DNA from: Variovorax brevis | GTDB taxonomy: Bacteria; Pseudomonadota; Gammaproteobacteria; Burkholderiales; Burkholderiaceae_C | Assembly: GCF_030317105.1 (NCBI RefSeq) | Contig: NZ_JASZYG010000009.1 | Location: 62,001-126,000 of the forward strand | DNA: 64,000 nt | Direction of reading: 5' to 3' | Shown here: piece after piece, positions 28,373-37,500 of the stretch | Position numbering within the stretch: the first letter of the stretch is position 1 | How the letters are laid out: each line of letters starts with the position of its first letter | The notes under the pieces: model-generated | What the model saw: only the letters and a program-made list of their open reading frames with translations | Database searches by the model: none | What the model was told of the DNA's origin: nothing | Program-made: the position numbers and the translations under genes

Positions 28373-29392
28373 GTGCGACTCACCAAATTTTCGTTCCCGT
28401 TCGGCCTCCTCTGCGTCGCGAGCCTGCTCGCAGCGCCGTCGCTCACCTGCGCGCAAACAACGCCAACACCAGCAAACTCCACCAGCATCGTCGGCATCGT
28501 CGAAGGCAATGCCACCCTGATCCGCCAGACCACCCGCTACACCCTCGCCGAAGGCGTGGCGCTGAACGACCAGGACATCATCGAGACGGCTGCCGGCGCC
28601 TTCGCCCAGATCGAACTCCCCGGCGGCGTCCTTGTCGCCATCGGTGAATCCACACGCCTGATGTTGCGGCCCCGCATCGGCGCCAAGGGCCTGACGGCCC
28701 CGCCGCTCTACCTGCTCCAGGGCTGGCTCAAGACCAGCACCGCCGGCTCCTTCGGCTACGCCAGCCCCGGCTTCGAGATCGTCTCGCAAGCCGCCACCAC
28801 CGTCGTCTCCACCCCCGGCGCCCCCTACGAGGTGTTCCTCGAAAGCGGCGCCGCCAAGCTCACCCAACGCGATGGCACCCCCGCGACCGCCGAACTGGCC
28901 AGCGGCGAATTCGCCCAGCGGCGCGAAGGCAGCCCGCAAACCGTCACGCGCCGCGCCCCGCCCGAGTTCCTGGCCAAGGTGCCACGCCAGTTCCGCGACC
29001 GCTTGCCCCCACGCGGCGAGCAGTTCGCCAAGCGAACCGTCCAGCCCAAAGCGATAGGCGAGATCGCCTACGCCGACGTCGCACCCTGGCTGCGCACCGA
29101 ACCGGCGGTGCGTCTGCCGCTGCTGCCCCTGTGGCGAGCCCGCGCCGCAGCGGACCCCGCCTTCCGCGCAGGCGCCAAGGCCGATCTGGCCCAGCACCCC
29201 GAATGGGAACAAGACGCCGACCCCGAAGGCTACGCGCGTCGCCTCGCCGAAGAAGCCGAACGCCGCCGCGCACGCGAAGCCGCGCGCCAGGCCGCCATCC
29301 GGGCCAAGGCCGCTGCTGCTGCCGCGGCGGCCGCCGCAGCCGCGGAAGCCAAAGCCAACGCAGGCTCCACCGCTCCGCCGGAAAAACCATAG
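28373..29392 (+). CDS. FecR-domain periplasmic protein
   Basis: Protein of 339 residues starting at GTG after GGAG. A signal peptide (cleavage near LTCAQ) is followed by a FecR domain (residues 40-150: GVALNDQDIIETAAGAFAQI, LPGGVLVAIGESTRLML). The C-terminal 70 residues form an Arg/Glu/Ala-rich helix ending in a poly-Ala run. FecR domains are often partners of ECF sigma signalling or envelope sensors. This one lacks the cytoplasmic anti-sigma N-terminus of classical FecR. It lies immediately before the haem sensor gene. Confidence 0.85.
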   Translation: MRLTKFSFPFGLLCVASLLAAPSLTCAQTTPTPANSTSIVGIVEGNATLIRQTTRYTLAEGVALNDQDIIETAAGAFAQIELPGGVLVAIGESTRLMLRPRIGAKGLTAPPLYLLQGWLKTSTAGSFGYASPGFEIVSQAATTVVSTPGAPYEVFLESGAAKLTQRDGTPATAELASGEFAQRREGSPQTVTRRAPPEFLAKVPRQFRDRLPPRGEQFAKRTVQPKAIGEIAYADVAPWLRTEPAVRLPLLPLWRARAAADPAFRAGAKADLAQHPEWEQDADPEGYARRLAEEAERRRAREAARQAAIRAKAAAAAAAAAAAAEAKANAGSTAPPEKP

Positions 29393-29421
29393 TGAACCCC
29401 CATCCGTCTTGCCGCAACCCA
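29392..29421 (+). promoter_or_regulatory. ECF-type promoter motif before the haem sensor gene
   Basis: GTGAACC (29392-29398), 15 bases, then GCAACCCA (29414-29421). It matches five - strand sites at 41124, 44379, 45139, 45946 and 49092 in both boxes and spacing, except the first base of the -35-like box. It ends 34 bases before the ATG at 29456. The first box overlaps the stop codon of the FecR gene. Confidence 0.65.
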
Positions 29422-29455
29422 GTGATCTACGAACCCGCAGGACAGGAGACCCCAC

Positions 29456-30328
29456 ATGCGCCTACTTCTCAAGTTCAACCTGATCTTCCTGGTCATCTTC
29501 ATCGCAGGTTTGCTCGGCGCCGGAAAGATCTCCTATGACCTGCTGCAAAGCAACGCCAAGCAGGAAATCCTCAACCACGCGCGCCTGACCATGGAAAAAG
29601 CCGTGGCCATTCGCGCCTACACCAACGACCAGATCCGCCCGCTGCTCGAAACGCAGATGAAGTACACCTTCCTGCCCCAGACGGTGCCGGCCTATTCCGC
29701 CACCGAAGTGTTGGCGACGCTGTCCAAGAGCTTCCCCGACTACACCTACAAGGAAGCGACCCTGAACCCGACCAACCCGCGCGATCGGGCGGTCGACTGG
29801 GAAGCCGACATCGTCAACCGCTTTCGCTCCCAGGCCGACCAGAAGGAGTTCATCGGCGAGCGCGAGTCCGGCACCGGGCGCGCCCTCTACATCGCGCGGC
29901 CGCTGCGCATCACCAACGCCGCCTGCCTGGCCTGCCACAGCACGGTGGAAGCCGCGCCGCGCACGCTCATCGACAAGTACGGCCCCGCCAACGGTTTCGG
30001 CTGGCAATTGAACGAGGTGATCGGCGCGCAGGTGGTGTCGGTGCCCATGTCGGTGCCGCTGGCGCGCGCCGACCAGGCGTTCAAGGTCTTCATGGCCTCG
30101 CTCATCGGCATCTTCGTGGCGATCGGCATCGTGCTGAACCTCATGCTCTACCTGCTGGTGATCCGGCCGGTGACGGCGTTGTCGAAGCTCGCCAACCGCG
30201 TCAGCCTGGGCGAATCCGATGCGCCGGAATTCAAGTCGCATGGACGTGATGAAATCGGGACGCTCGCGCAGTCGTTCACGCGCATGCGCCACAGCCTCGA
30301 TCAGGCCATCAAACTGATCGACACCTGA
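29456..30328 (+). CDS. DUF3365 haem-sensor protein with HAMP domain
   Basis: Membrane protein of 290 residues. An N-terminal membrane segment (residues 7-25) precedes a periplasmic DUF3365/Tll0287-like domain with a c-type haem motif CLACH near residue 160. A second membrane segment (residues 215-240) leads into a HAMP domain (PVTALSKLANRVSLG, then DEIGTLAQSF). There is no output kinase or methyl-accepting domain, so it presumably signals to a partner, plausibly the kinase encoded 14 bases downstream. Ribosome-binding site CAGGAGA. Confidence 0.85.
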   Translation: MRLLLKFNLIFLVIFIAGLLGAGKISYDLLQSNAKQEILNHARLTMEKAVAIRAYTNDQIRPLLETQMKYTFLPQTVPAYSATEVLATLSKSFPDYTYKEATLNPTNPRDRAVDWEADIVNRFRSQADQKEFIGERESGTGRALYIARPLRITNAACLACHSTVEAAPRTLIDKYGPANGFGWQLNEVIGAQVVSVPMSVPLARADQAFKVFMASLIGIFVAIGIVLNLMLYLLVIRPVTALSKLANRVSLGESDAPEFKSHGRDEIGTLAQSFTRMRHSLDQAIKLIDT

Positions 30329-30342
30329 GGATCACCAACCGT

Positions 30343-31863
30343 ATGCCGGTGTCCACGCCCCAATATGTTGGTCCGTACCCCATCCGCGGCGTGGTCGGTT
30401 CGGGCGCGATGGGCATGGTGTACCTGGCGCATGACCTGGCCATCGACCGTCCGGTGGCCATCAAGACGATCCACCGCCGACTGCTCGAATCGGGCGACGA
30501 CGAACCGGGCGTGACGGCGCGCTTCCGGGTAGAGGCCAAAGCGGCAGGGCGGCTGACGCATCGCAACATCGTCCCCGTCTACCAGTTCGGCGAAGACAAC
30601 GACAGCGCCTACATCGTCATGGAGTACGTCGCCGGACGAAACCTGCGCGACTACATCCAGGCACCGCGCAAGCTCACGGTGCCGCAGGTGCTGTGTGTCA
30701 TGGCGCAACTATTGGATGGCCTGCACTATGCGCACGAGCGCGGCATCGTGCACCGCGACATCAAGCCTGCAAACCTGCTGATTGCCGACGATGGTCGCCT
30801 GAAGATCACCGACTTCGGCATCGCACGAACCGAGTCGTCGAACCTGACGCGCGGCAGCTCCGTCATCGGATCGCCCGGTTACATCGCCCCCGAGCAGTAC
30901 ACCGACCGCGAGGTCGACCGGCGCGTCGACGTGTTCTCCTCGGGCGTACTGCTCTACCAGATGCTGAGCGGCACCACGCCTTTCGCCGGCACGGACGAAG
31001 CGATCATGTACAAGATCGTCTACGAGCCGCACAAGCCGCTGAGCGAGGTGACGAACGATCCCGCGCACGAGAGCTTCAACGCGGTGCTCGACCTGGCGCT
31101 GGCAAAGGACCCGGACAAGCGCTTTGCCAACGCCCTGGCGATGCGAACAGCCTTGCTGTCGCTCGCCAAGGAGGCGGTGCCGGAGGTGCTCCCCGCCGAC
31201 ATCCTGCTGCCTGCGCAATTGGTCGGCGCCGAGGCGAAGCCCGCCGCGGCGGCAAAGGACGCGTCCGGCCCCTCCAGGCCGTCGTCCACGCGATTGGCAA
31301 CCACCGTCCCCGGCCCGGTGTCGATTCCCGCAGCGGCCCCGAAGTCGCAGCCCGGCACCGGTCCGCCTTCGGTCCCCGTGCCCACCGGATGGGACGCCGC
31401 AGCGCTGGCGGAAATCGAACGCGAACTGGCCCAGCACATCGGCGCAGTGGCCCGCGTGCTGGTGCGACGCGCCGCACGCGGGCTGACGTCGCCGGGGGAG
31501 GTTCGCCACGCCGTCGCCAGCTCGATCGTCGACTTCGAAGCACGCGAGCGCTTCTTGGCCAAGGCCGGTGCGCCGCCCACGGGTACCACTGCGCCCGCCA
31601 CTTCGGCAACGGCCACCACGCTGGCGACCACGCAGGTCGATGCCGACGCGTTGCGCGGCGGCGTACCGCTGCGTGAGGGTGACGTTGAAAAGGCCACCAC
31701 CGCGCTCCTTCCGTCCCTGGGCCCGATCGCACGTGTCGTCGCCAAGCGCTGCGCCGCCAAGTCGCAGACCCGCGAGCAATTCGTCGCCGGCGTGATCGCA
31801 CAGCTCACGCCAACGGTCGATGCGCGCCAGGTGCAGGCCGACTTGTGGCGTGCGCTCGGCTGA
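30343..31863 (+). CDS. Ser/Thr protein kinase, PpkA/TagE-like
   Basis: Protein of 506 residues. The kinase domain spans about residues 6-275: glycine loop GSGAMGMVYLAHD, VAIK lysine, catalytic loop HRDIKPANLL, DFGIA and SPGYIAPEQY. A Pro/Ala-rich linker follows. The C-terminal region has two related ~50-residue helical units (HIGAVARVLVRRAARGLTS and SLGPIARVVAKRCAAKSQTR). No membrane segment is visible, unlike PpkA of Pseudomonas, which spans the membrane. In T6SS threonine-phosphorylation pathways such a kinase phosphorylates the FHA protein encoded next. Confidence 0.9.
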   Translation: MPVSTPQYVGPYPIRGVVGSGAMGMVYLAHDLAIDRPVAIKTIHRRLLESGDDEPGVTARFRVEAKAAGRLTHRNIVPVYQFGEDNDSAYIVMEYVAGRNLRDYIQAPRKLTVPQVLCVMAQLLDGLHYAHERGIVHRDIKPANLLIADDGRLKITDFGIARTESSNLTRGSSVIGSPGYIAPEQYTDREVDRRVDVFSSGVLLYQMLSGTTPFAGTDEAIMYKIVYEPHKPLSEVTNDPAHESFNAVLDLALAKDPDKRFANALAMRTALLSLAKEAVPEVLPADILLPAQLVGAEAKPAAAAKDASGPSRPSSTRLATTVPGPVSIPAAAPKSQPGTGPPSVPVPTGWDAAALAEIERELAQHIGAVARVLVRRAARGLTSPGEVRHAVASSIVDFEARERFLAKAGAPPTGTTAPATSATATTLATTQVDADALRGGVPLREGDVEKATTALLPSLGPIARVVAKRCAAKSQTREQFVAGVIAQLTPTVDARQVQADLWRALG

Positions 31864-31884
31864 ACCCGAACGCCCGAAGCTGCC

Positions 31885-33285
31885 GTGATCGCGCTACGAG
31901 TCACACGCCGCCCCGGCGCCACCGAACCCGATGCGGAGGCACTGGTCTTGCCGCCCGAGGGCATCACCATCGGCCGCGCCGAAGAATGCGGCCTGGTGCT
32001 GGCGGACCCCCTTCGCATGGTGTCGCGCCAGCACGCGCAGGTGTTCGCGGTCGGCGAGATCATGCGCATACGCTGTGTCAGCAGCCGCACGCCCTTGTGG
32101 GTGAATGGTGCGCAGATCGATCCGGGGAATGAACTGACCTTGCTGGTGGGAGACCGCTTGCGCATCTGCGGCTTTGAGCTGGCCGTCGAGACGGTCGCGG
32201 CGGCAGTGCAACGCTCGCGAGTCGATCGCTGGTTCGACCTGGACGGGGCGCTCGATCCGCTCGCCGCCGAATCGCCGCTGCCCGCGCTGGCGCCTTCAGC
32301 ATCTTCCCCGTCGCCGGAAAGCACTGCGGTCGTGTCTTGGCAGACCAGTCGGCATGTGGTGCGCACCGGCGCACCGACGCCCCGCCCGGTGCGCGCCGAG
32401 TCGGCCAGGACGACAGGGCCGGCGCCGCTTGCGCCGGCTGCCGCACCGCTCGCGGCGACGGCTGTTGCATCGTCTGGCGCGACGCGTGCCGCATCGCCTG
32501 CGGCATCGCCCGACGCAACGCCCGGCGCAACGCCTGCCGCAACGCCTCCCGCATCGGCCGGCACGCGCGCAGCGTCGGCCTCCGCCAACGCTGCTCCGGT
32601 CCCTGCCAACGCTGCGCCCGCGCGCAGAGTCGCGCGGCATGCCGCAGACCTGTCACCCGAACTGCAAGAGCTTGCCGCGGCGTTCGCCCGCGGCGCCGGC
32701 CTCGGCCCCGAGGTCGCGCCACTCACACCGGAATGGATGGAACATCTCGGCGCACTGTTGCGCGAAACAGCCGAAGGCACGCTGGCGCTGCTCAAGAGCC
32801 GCGCGGTCGCCAAGCGCCACATGCGGGCCGAAGGCACGCAGATCGCGCCGCGCGAGAACAACCCCCTGAAGTTCTCGCCCGACGCCACCGAAGCCCTGAC
32901 CCGCATGCTGCAGCGCGACCCGAGCCACGGCTTCCTCGACCCCGTCGCGGCCCTGCGCGACGCGCATCGCGACCTGCTGGTGCACCAGGTGGCCATGGTG
33001 GCGGGCATGCGCGCCGCGGTGTTCGAACTCTTCTCCAGGCTCAGCCCCGAGGCCGCCGAGACCATCGAAGGCCCGGCGCACGGCATGTCGCGACTTCCGT
33101 CGGTGCGCGCTGCCGCCCTCTGGCATCGCCACTGCATGCAGCACGCCCATTTGCTCGAGCACCTGGACGACGACTTCCAGACCATCTTCGGGCGCGAGTT
33201 CCTGCGCGCCTACGAAGCGCAGTCGCGCACCCACGACGAAACCAACCCCTCACCACTGGAGCCCCCATGGCCGGCCGCGCGTTGA
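31885..33285 (+). CDS. tagH: TagH-like FHA-domain protein of T6SS type
   Basis: Protein of 466 residues starting at GTG. An N-terminal FHA domain (residues 10-110: ITIGRAEECGLVLADP, MVSRQHAQVF) binds phosphothreonine. An Ala/Pro/Thr-rich low-complexity linker (residues 130-245) follows, with imperfect AAxPxA repeats. The C-terminal domain (residues 250-430) matches T6SS TagH: ENNPLKFSP, FLDPVAALRDAHRDLLVHQ and MRAAVFELF. It is the expected kinase substrate and activator of the membrane complex. It overlaps the phosphatase gene by 19 bases. Confidence 0.88.
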   Translation: MIALRVTRRPGATEPDAEALVLPPEGITIGRAEECGLVLADPLRMVSRQHAQVFAVGEIMRIRCVSSRTPLWVNGAQIDPGNELTLLVGDRLRICGFELAVETVAAAVQRSRVDRWFDLDGALDPLAAESPLPALAPSASSPSPESTAVVSWQTSRHVVRTGAPTPRPVRAESARTTGPAPLAPAAAPLAATAVASSGATRAASPAASPDATPGATPAATPPASAGTRAASASANAAPVPANAAPARRVARHAADLSPELQELAAAFARGAGLGPEVAPLTPEWMEHLGALLRETAEGTLALLKSRAVAKRHMRAEGTQIAPRENNPLKFSPDATEALTRMLQRDPSHGFLDPVAALRDAHRDLLVHQVAMVAGMRAAVFELFSRLSPEAAETIEGPAHGMSRLPSVRAAALWHRHCMQHAHLLEHLDDDFQTIFGREFLRAYEAQSRTHDETNPSPLEPPWPAAR

Positions 33286-34007
33286 GTGTCTCGCTGGCCG
33301 CGCTGTCGCAAATCGGGCAGCGCGAGCGCAACGAGGACGCCTTCGGCTACTGGGAAGGCGCCGGCACCCTGGTCGCCGCCCTGTGCGATGGCGCGGGCGG
33401 GCATGGCGGCGGCCAGTCGGCATCGCGCGCCGCGGTGACGCACGTGCTGGAAGCCTTCGCGTCGCATCCCGAGGTCAGCCCCGGCGTGCTGCAGGGGCTG
33501 GTCGAAGGCGCGAACAACGCCGTCGTCGCGCAACAGGTGGCCGGCACGCACACGGCCGACATGCGCACCACCATCGTGGTGCTGCTGCTCGACCTCTACA
33601 GCGGCGCGGCGCTGTGGGCCCATGCCGGCGACTCGCGCCTGTACCACTGGCACGACGCGCGGCTGCTCGGGCGTACGCGCGACCAAACCCTTCAAGAGCG
33701 CCTGCGTGACGCCGGACTGAGCGCGACCGCCGTCGCCCCCGGCCAGTTGGCATCGGCATTGGGCTCGCCCGAAGGCTTCGACTTCGAAGTCCTGGAATCG
33801 CCGCAGATGCTCGCGGCCGGCGACGCGCTGCTGCTGTGCAGCGACGGCCTGTGGTCGGCGTTCGACGATGAGGCGATGGCGCGTAGCTTGGTGGGCTGCA
33901 GCGGCGTGCAAGCCTGGCTCGATCGCCTCGAAGCGGGCGTGCAGCGGGCCGACCGCAGCGACCAGGACAACTATTCCGCGCTCGCGATCTGGTGCTCTGA
34001 CGGTTGA
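33267..34007 (+). CDS. PP2C-family Ser/Thr phosphatase, PppA-like
   Basis: Protein of 246 residues. PP2C metal-binding motifs are present: RNEDAFG, ALCDGAGGHGGG, HAGDSRLYHW, LLCSDGLWSAF and DQDNYSALA. The ATG at 33267 lies inside the end of tagH; longer upstream frames read tagH shadow sequence. In T6SS threonine-phosphorylation pathways PppA reverses the kinase. Its 3' end overlaps the convergent tagF by 37 bases. Confidence 0.9.
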   Translation: MAGRALSVSLAALSQIGQRERNEDAFGYWEGAGTLVAALCDGAGGHGGGQSASRAAVTHVLEAFASHPEVSPGVLQGLVEGANNAVVAQQVAGTHTADMRTTIVVLLLDLYSGAALWAHAGDSRLYHWHDARLLGRTRDQTLQERLRDAGLSATAVAPGQLASALGSPEGFDFEVLESPQMLAAGDALLLCSDGLWSAFDDEAMARSLVGCSGVQAWLDRLEAGVQRADRSDQDNYSALAIWCSDG

Positions 34008-34558
34008 ATGTCGAGCAGTTCGAGGAGCAGCGCCGGCTCCGGTGGCCAAGCTGCGGCGCGGGGAGCCGCGTCGGGTGCGGCTGTGAGCGGCCACCAGAGG
34101 CTGGCCGGCTGCGGCGGCCAGGCTTCGGCGGGTTTGAACTCCTGGCCGCCGCACGGCGGCAAGGCGGCAATTGCCGATTCGATCGCATCGGGTCCTTGCG
34201 CGACCGCATCGAGCAGCGACGCGAGCCGTGCAGCGCCTTCTTGCGGTGAGGCCGGCGCGCTCCATCGCTCGACCAGTGTCAGTGGAAAAGCGCGCCCCAC
34301 ACGGTCGTGCGACGCCACGATGATTCCGCACCAGATGTCATGCGGCGCCGGCAGCGCCACATAGCGCCACGGCGCGAAGGCGTCCAGGCGCTCGCGCAGC
34401 GTTTCGGCGTCCAGCATCGTGGCGGCGAGGGCAAGGCCACGTTGCAGCCAGCCATCCCAATCGCTGCGCCAGCGCGGCGGCAAACCGCGACCGACGAAGT
34501 CGCCCCGCGCCGGCAACTTGCCGTACCAGCACACGCGACGCGGCGGTGACTTCACCAT
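33971..34558 (-). CDS. tagF: TagF-like T6SS-associated protein (ImpM/DUF2094)
   Basis: Protein of 195 residues with the family signature VCWYGKLPARGDFVGRGLP at the N-terminus, followed by DGWLQRGL and a typical Trp-rich C-terminal half. TagF is a post-translational repressor of T6SS assembly. The ATG at 34558 overlaps the last Trp codon and stop of tssM; an ATG at 34573 is also possible. It is the last gene of the leftward caspase/TssJ-TssL-TssM-TagF run. Confidence 0.85.
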   Translation of the reverse strand: MVKSPPRRVCWYGKLPARGDFVGRGLPPRWRSDWDGWLQRGLALAATMLDAETLRERLDAFAPWRYVALPAPHDIWCGIIVASHDRVGRAFPLTLVERWSAPASPQEGAARLASLLDAVAQGPDAIESAIAALPPCGGQEFKPAEAWPPQPASLWWPLTAAPDAAPRAAAWPPEPALLLELLDIQPSEHQIASAE

Positions 34559-37500
34559 GGCGCTTGCGGACAACGAAAACGTGCCAGCTCCCGCAGGGTC
34601 CAGATATCGGCGTCGGGCGCGCCGCTTGCGCTCGCCTCCACGTCGAGCGTGCGCTTGTCCACCACAAAGGCCAGCTGCGCCGGGGAACCGCGCTCGCCTT
34701 TCCAGTCGCCGCGCAGCAGCACGCGAAGCCAGGCGAACGGACCTTCATGGATTTCAGCGCCGACGCCGGTGGAGCCGGGCGGCAGCACGCGCATCAGCAC
34801 CTTCTGCGTGGACGCCGGTCCGGGCCACACCAGTTCCCGCGAGCGTTTGGGGCCGTTCTCGAAGCGCAGCAACTGGCCATCGACATCGACGCTGAACTGC
34901 AGCAACTCCGGATCCATGCCCAAGGGCGTGAGGCGCAATCGGAGTTCGGGCAGCGGCGCACCGCCGGGGAAGAACAAGGCGCCGATGGCCGCCGCCTGCT
35001 CGAAGGCGCCGGGCGTGCCTGCGTCCGCGGGTGCCTTGCGAGCCTTCCAAGGTCGGCTCGACGTGTCGACGCGTTCGGCCAGCTGGTTGCGCCGGAAGTC
35101 GTCGAACAGGCCGCCGGGTCCGAACAGGCGCGCGAAGTCGGACGGTGCCATGTCGCGCGACGCCGTGGCGCCGAAGGGGAAGCGGTCGCGCGTCAAGGCC
35201 GTGCAGGTCTGCGCGAGTTCGGCCAGCGCGGCGTCGAAGCCCGGCTTGGCGCCGCCGCGCGCGCGAATCAAGGTGGAGAGGTCAATGTAGACCTTGCGCA
35301 GCGCGGGCGGGGCGCGGGCGGCCTCGGCGCGCAAGTTGGCGTCGAGTTCGGCATTCGCAGCCGGGTCGCGCGGGCCGCTGGCCAGGGCGTGAAGGCGGTC
35401 GAGCGCCTGCGGTCCCGGACCTGCCGCGTAGTCGCCGAGGGCACCGAAGCGTGCGCGCAAGGCGCTGTCGAATGCAGCATCGGCCGGGCTGTCGCCTTGC
35501 GAGGTGGCGCTGAATTCGTCGGCCAAGCGAGTCAACAGGCGGCGCAGCGGCGAATCGGGCGCGGTGAGCTGCGTGGCCTGACGCGCGGCGCCGTCCGCAT
35601 CGCTGCCGGTCGCCAGCGCAAGGGCATCGAGCTGTCGAGTCCAGGCGGCGATCACGCGTTCGGCATGGCGCTTGCCGACCTGCGTGGCGATCTCATCGCG
35701 CCAAGCGCGGTCGTTCTGCAAACGGCGGACGTCGCCGCCGCTGTCGCCGAGCACCCAGTCTGCCTCGTTCGCCAGTTCATTGAAGGTCGCATCGAGCGCC
35801 GGCATGAGCTTGCGCCGCCAGTCGCCAGCGCTGGAATGCACCGGCATCGGCCCGGCGCTCGACGCTGCAAAGCTCAGGGCGCTGGTTGTGCCGAGGCGTG
35901 TCGGCAGATCCTGCGGTGGCTCGGGGTCGGACACGCGTCGCAACAGTTGCTCGTGCACGCGCTGCGCCAGCGGCACGGCGGCGAGCGCGCTGCGCGCTGC
36001 GCGCACGCCGGCTTCGTCGGGGCGCATCGCCTCGGGCAGGCCGCTGCGTTCCAGCAGCGTATCGACGTGGCGTGCCCATTCGGCGCGTTCGCCGGCGCCG
36101 CCTGCCTGTCCCAGCGCCTGCTCGCCCCAGCGCCGCAGTGCGCCGCGGTCCAGTCGGGAAGGGCTGGCGAGCATCAACGAAGCGCGCAAGGCGTCGTAGC
36201 GTGTCGCGCTGTCCCCGGCCTCGCGCAGGTCGCGGCGCAAGCGCTCGACGAGCAGCGGCGCCAAGCTGCGATCGAGCATCTCGCGGTAGGCCTGCTCCGC
36301 CGAGCGCGCCAGCCGCGGACCCTGGAACAGTCCAAAGCCAAAGCCGGCCGGTGGCTCATTCGGATCGATGCCATCGTTGGCCGCCAGTCGCTCCAGCAGC
36401 GAATAGAGCGGCAACACCTGCTCCAGGCTGGCCGATTCCAGCGAGCCGATGCGCTGCGTCAACTGTTCGATGCGCGTGCGCACGGCATCGACATAGGCGA
36501 GGTTGCGCTGGTAGCTCTGCCACCACAGGGCCGTCGCCGCCAGCAGCGTGACACCGACAACGCCCGCGCCGACCATCGCGGCACGCCGGCGCCAACGCAT
36601 GCGCTGCAGTCGCTGGCCTGCCAGCGGCGCCTCGGCGATCACCAGTCGCTTGAGCAGCGCGGTGAGGAAGAAGGACTTGCCGCCCGCATCGGGTCGTGGC
36701 AGCGGCTTCAGCGCCAGGCCATGGCTGCGCGCGAGTTCGCCGATGACCCGGTCGATGGGGTTGCCCTCCTGCGTGCCGCTCGTCATCGCGATGGCGCGCA
36801 GGCGCTGCGCCGGTTCGGCGGCAATGCCGGCGAAGGCCTTGCGCACGAAGCTGTCGAGCGGCCTGAGCAGGGATGCGAACTGCGCGGCAAAGGCGTAGAT
36901 CGGCAGGCGCCGCTGCGGCGTCGCTTCATGCTGCAGGGTATCGGTGCCGCGCCGCGCCAGGCGGTGTGCAAGATCGATCAGTCGCGGCCCGAGATCGGCC
37001 GGGATGCCGTCCAGGTCGGCATCGAACACCAGGCCCCAGAGTTGCTCGCGTTGCGTGGCGTCGAGGTCGCCGAAGGTCTCGACAAAACCGGCGAGCAGGT
37101 CGGCCTTGGTCACCAGCAGGTAGATCGGAAAGGCCAGGTCCAGTTCGCGGCGCAGTTCGTCCAGCCGCGCCGCGGCCGCCGCTGCCTGGCGCGCGATTTC
37201 CGCGCCGCCTTGCAACAGGTCGGGCACGCTGACGCTCACGATCACGCCGTTGATCGGTTGCACCGGCCGGTGCCGGCGCAGCAGCGCGAGAAACTGTTGC
37301 CACTCCCGCGCGTCGGCCTCGGGGTCGCTGTCGTGCGTCATGTAGCGGCCGGCCGTGTCGATGAACACGGCGTCCTGGCTGAACCACCAGTCGCAATGGC
37401 GCGTGCCGCCAATGCCCGCGAGCGGGTCGCGCCCGAGCTTCTCGGCGAGCGGAAAGCGCAGGCCCGAATGCAAGAGCGCCGTGGTCTTGCCGGCGCCGGG

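Noticed and set aside
31020..33185. A 721-codon open frame on the - strand across the kinase and FHA genes
   Set aside because: Ala/Arg/Ser-rich shadow frame typical of high-GC DNA; the + strand genes have intact catalytic and FHA motifs.
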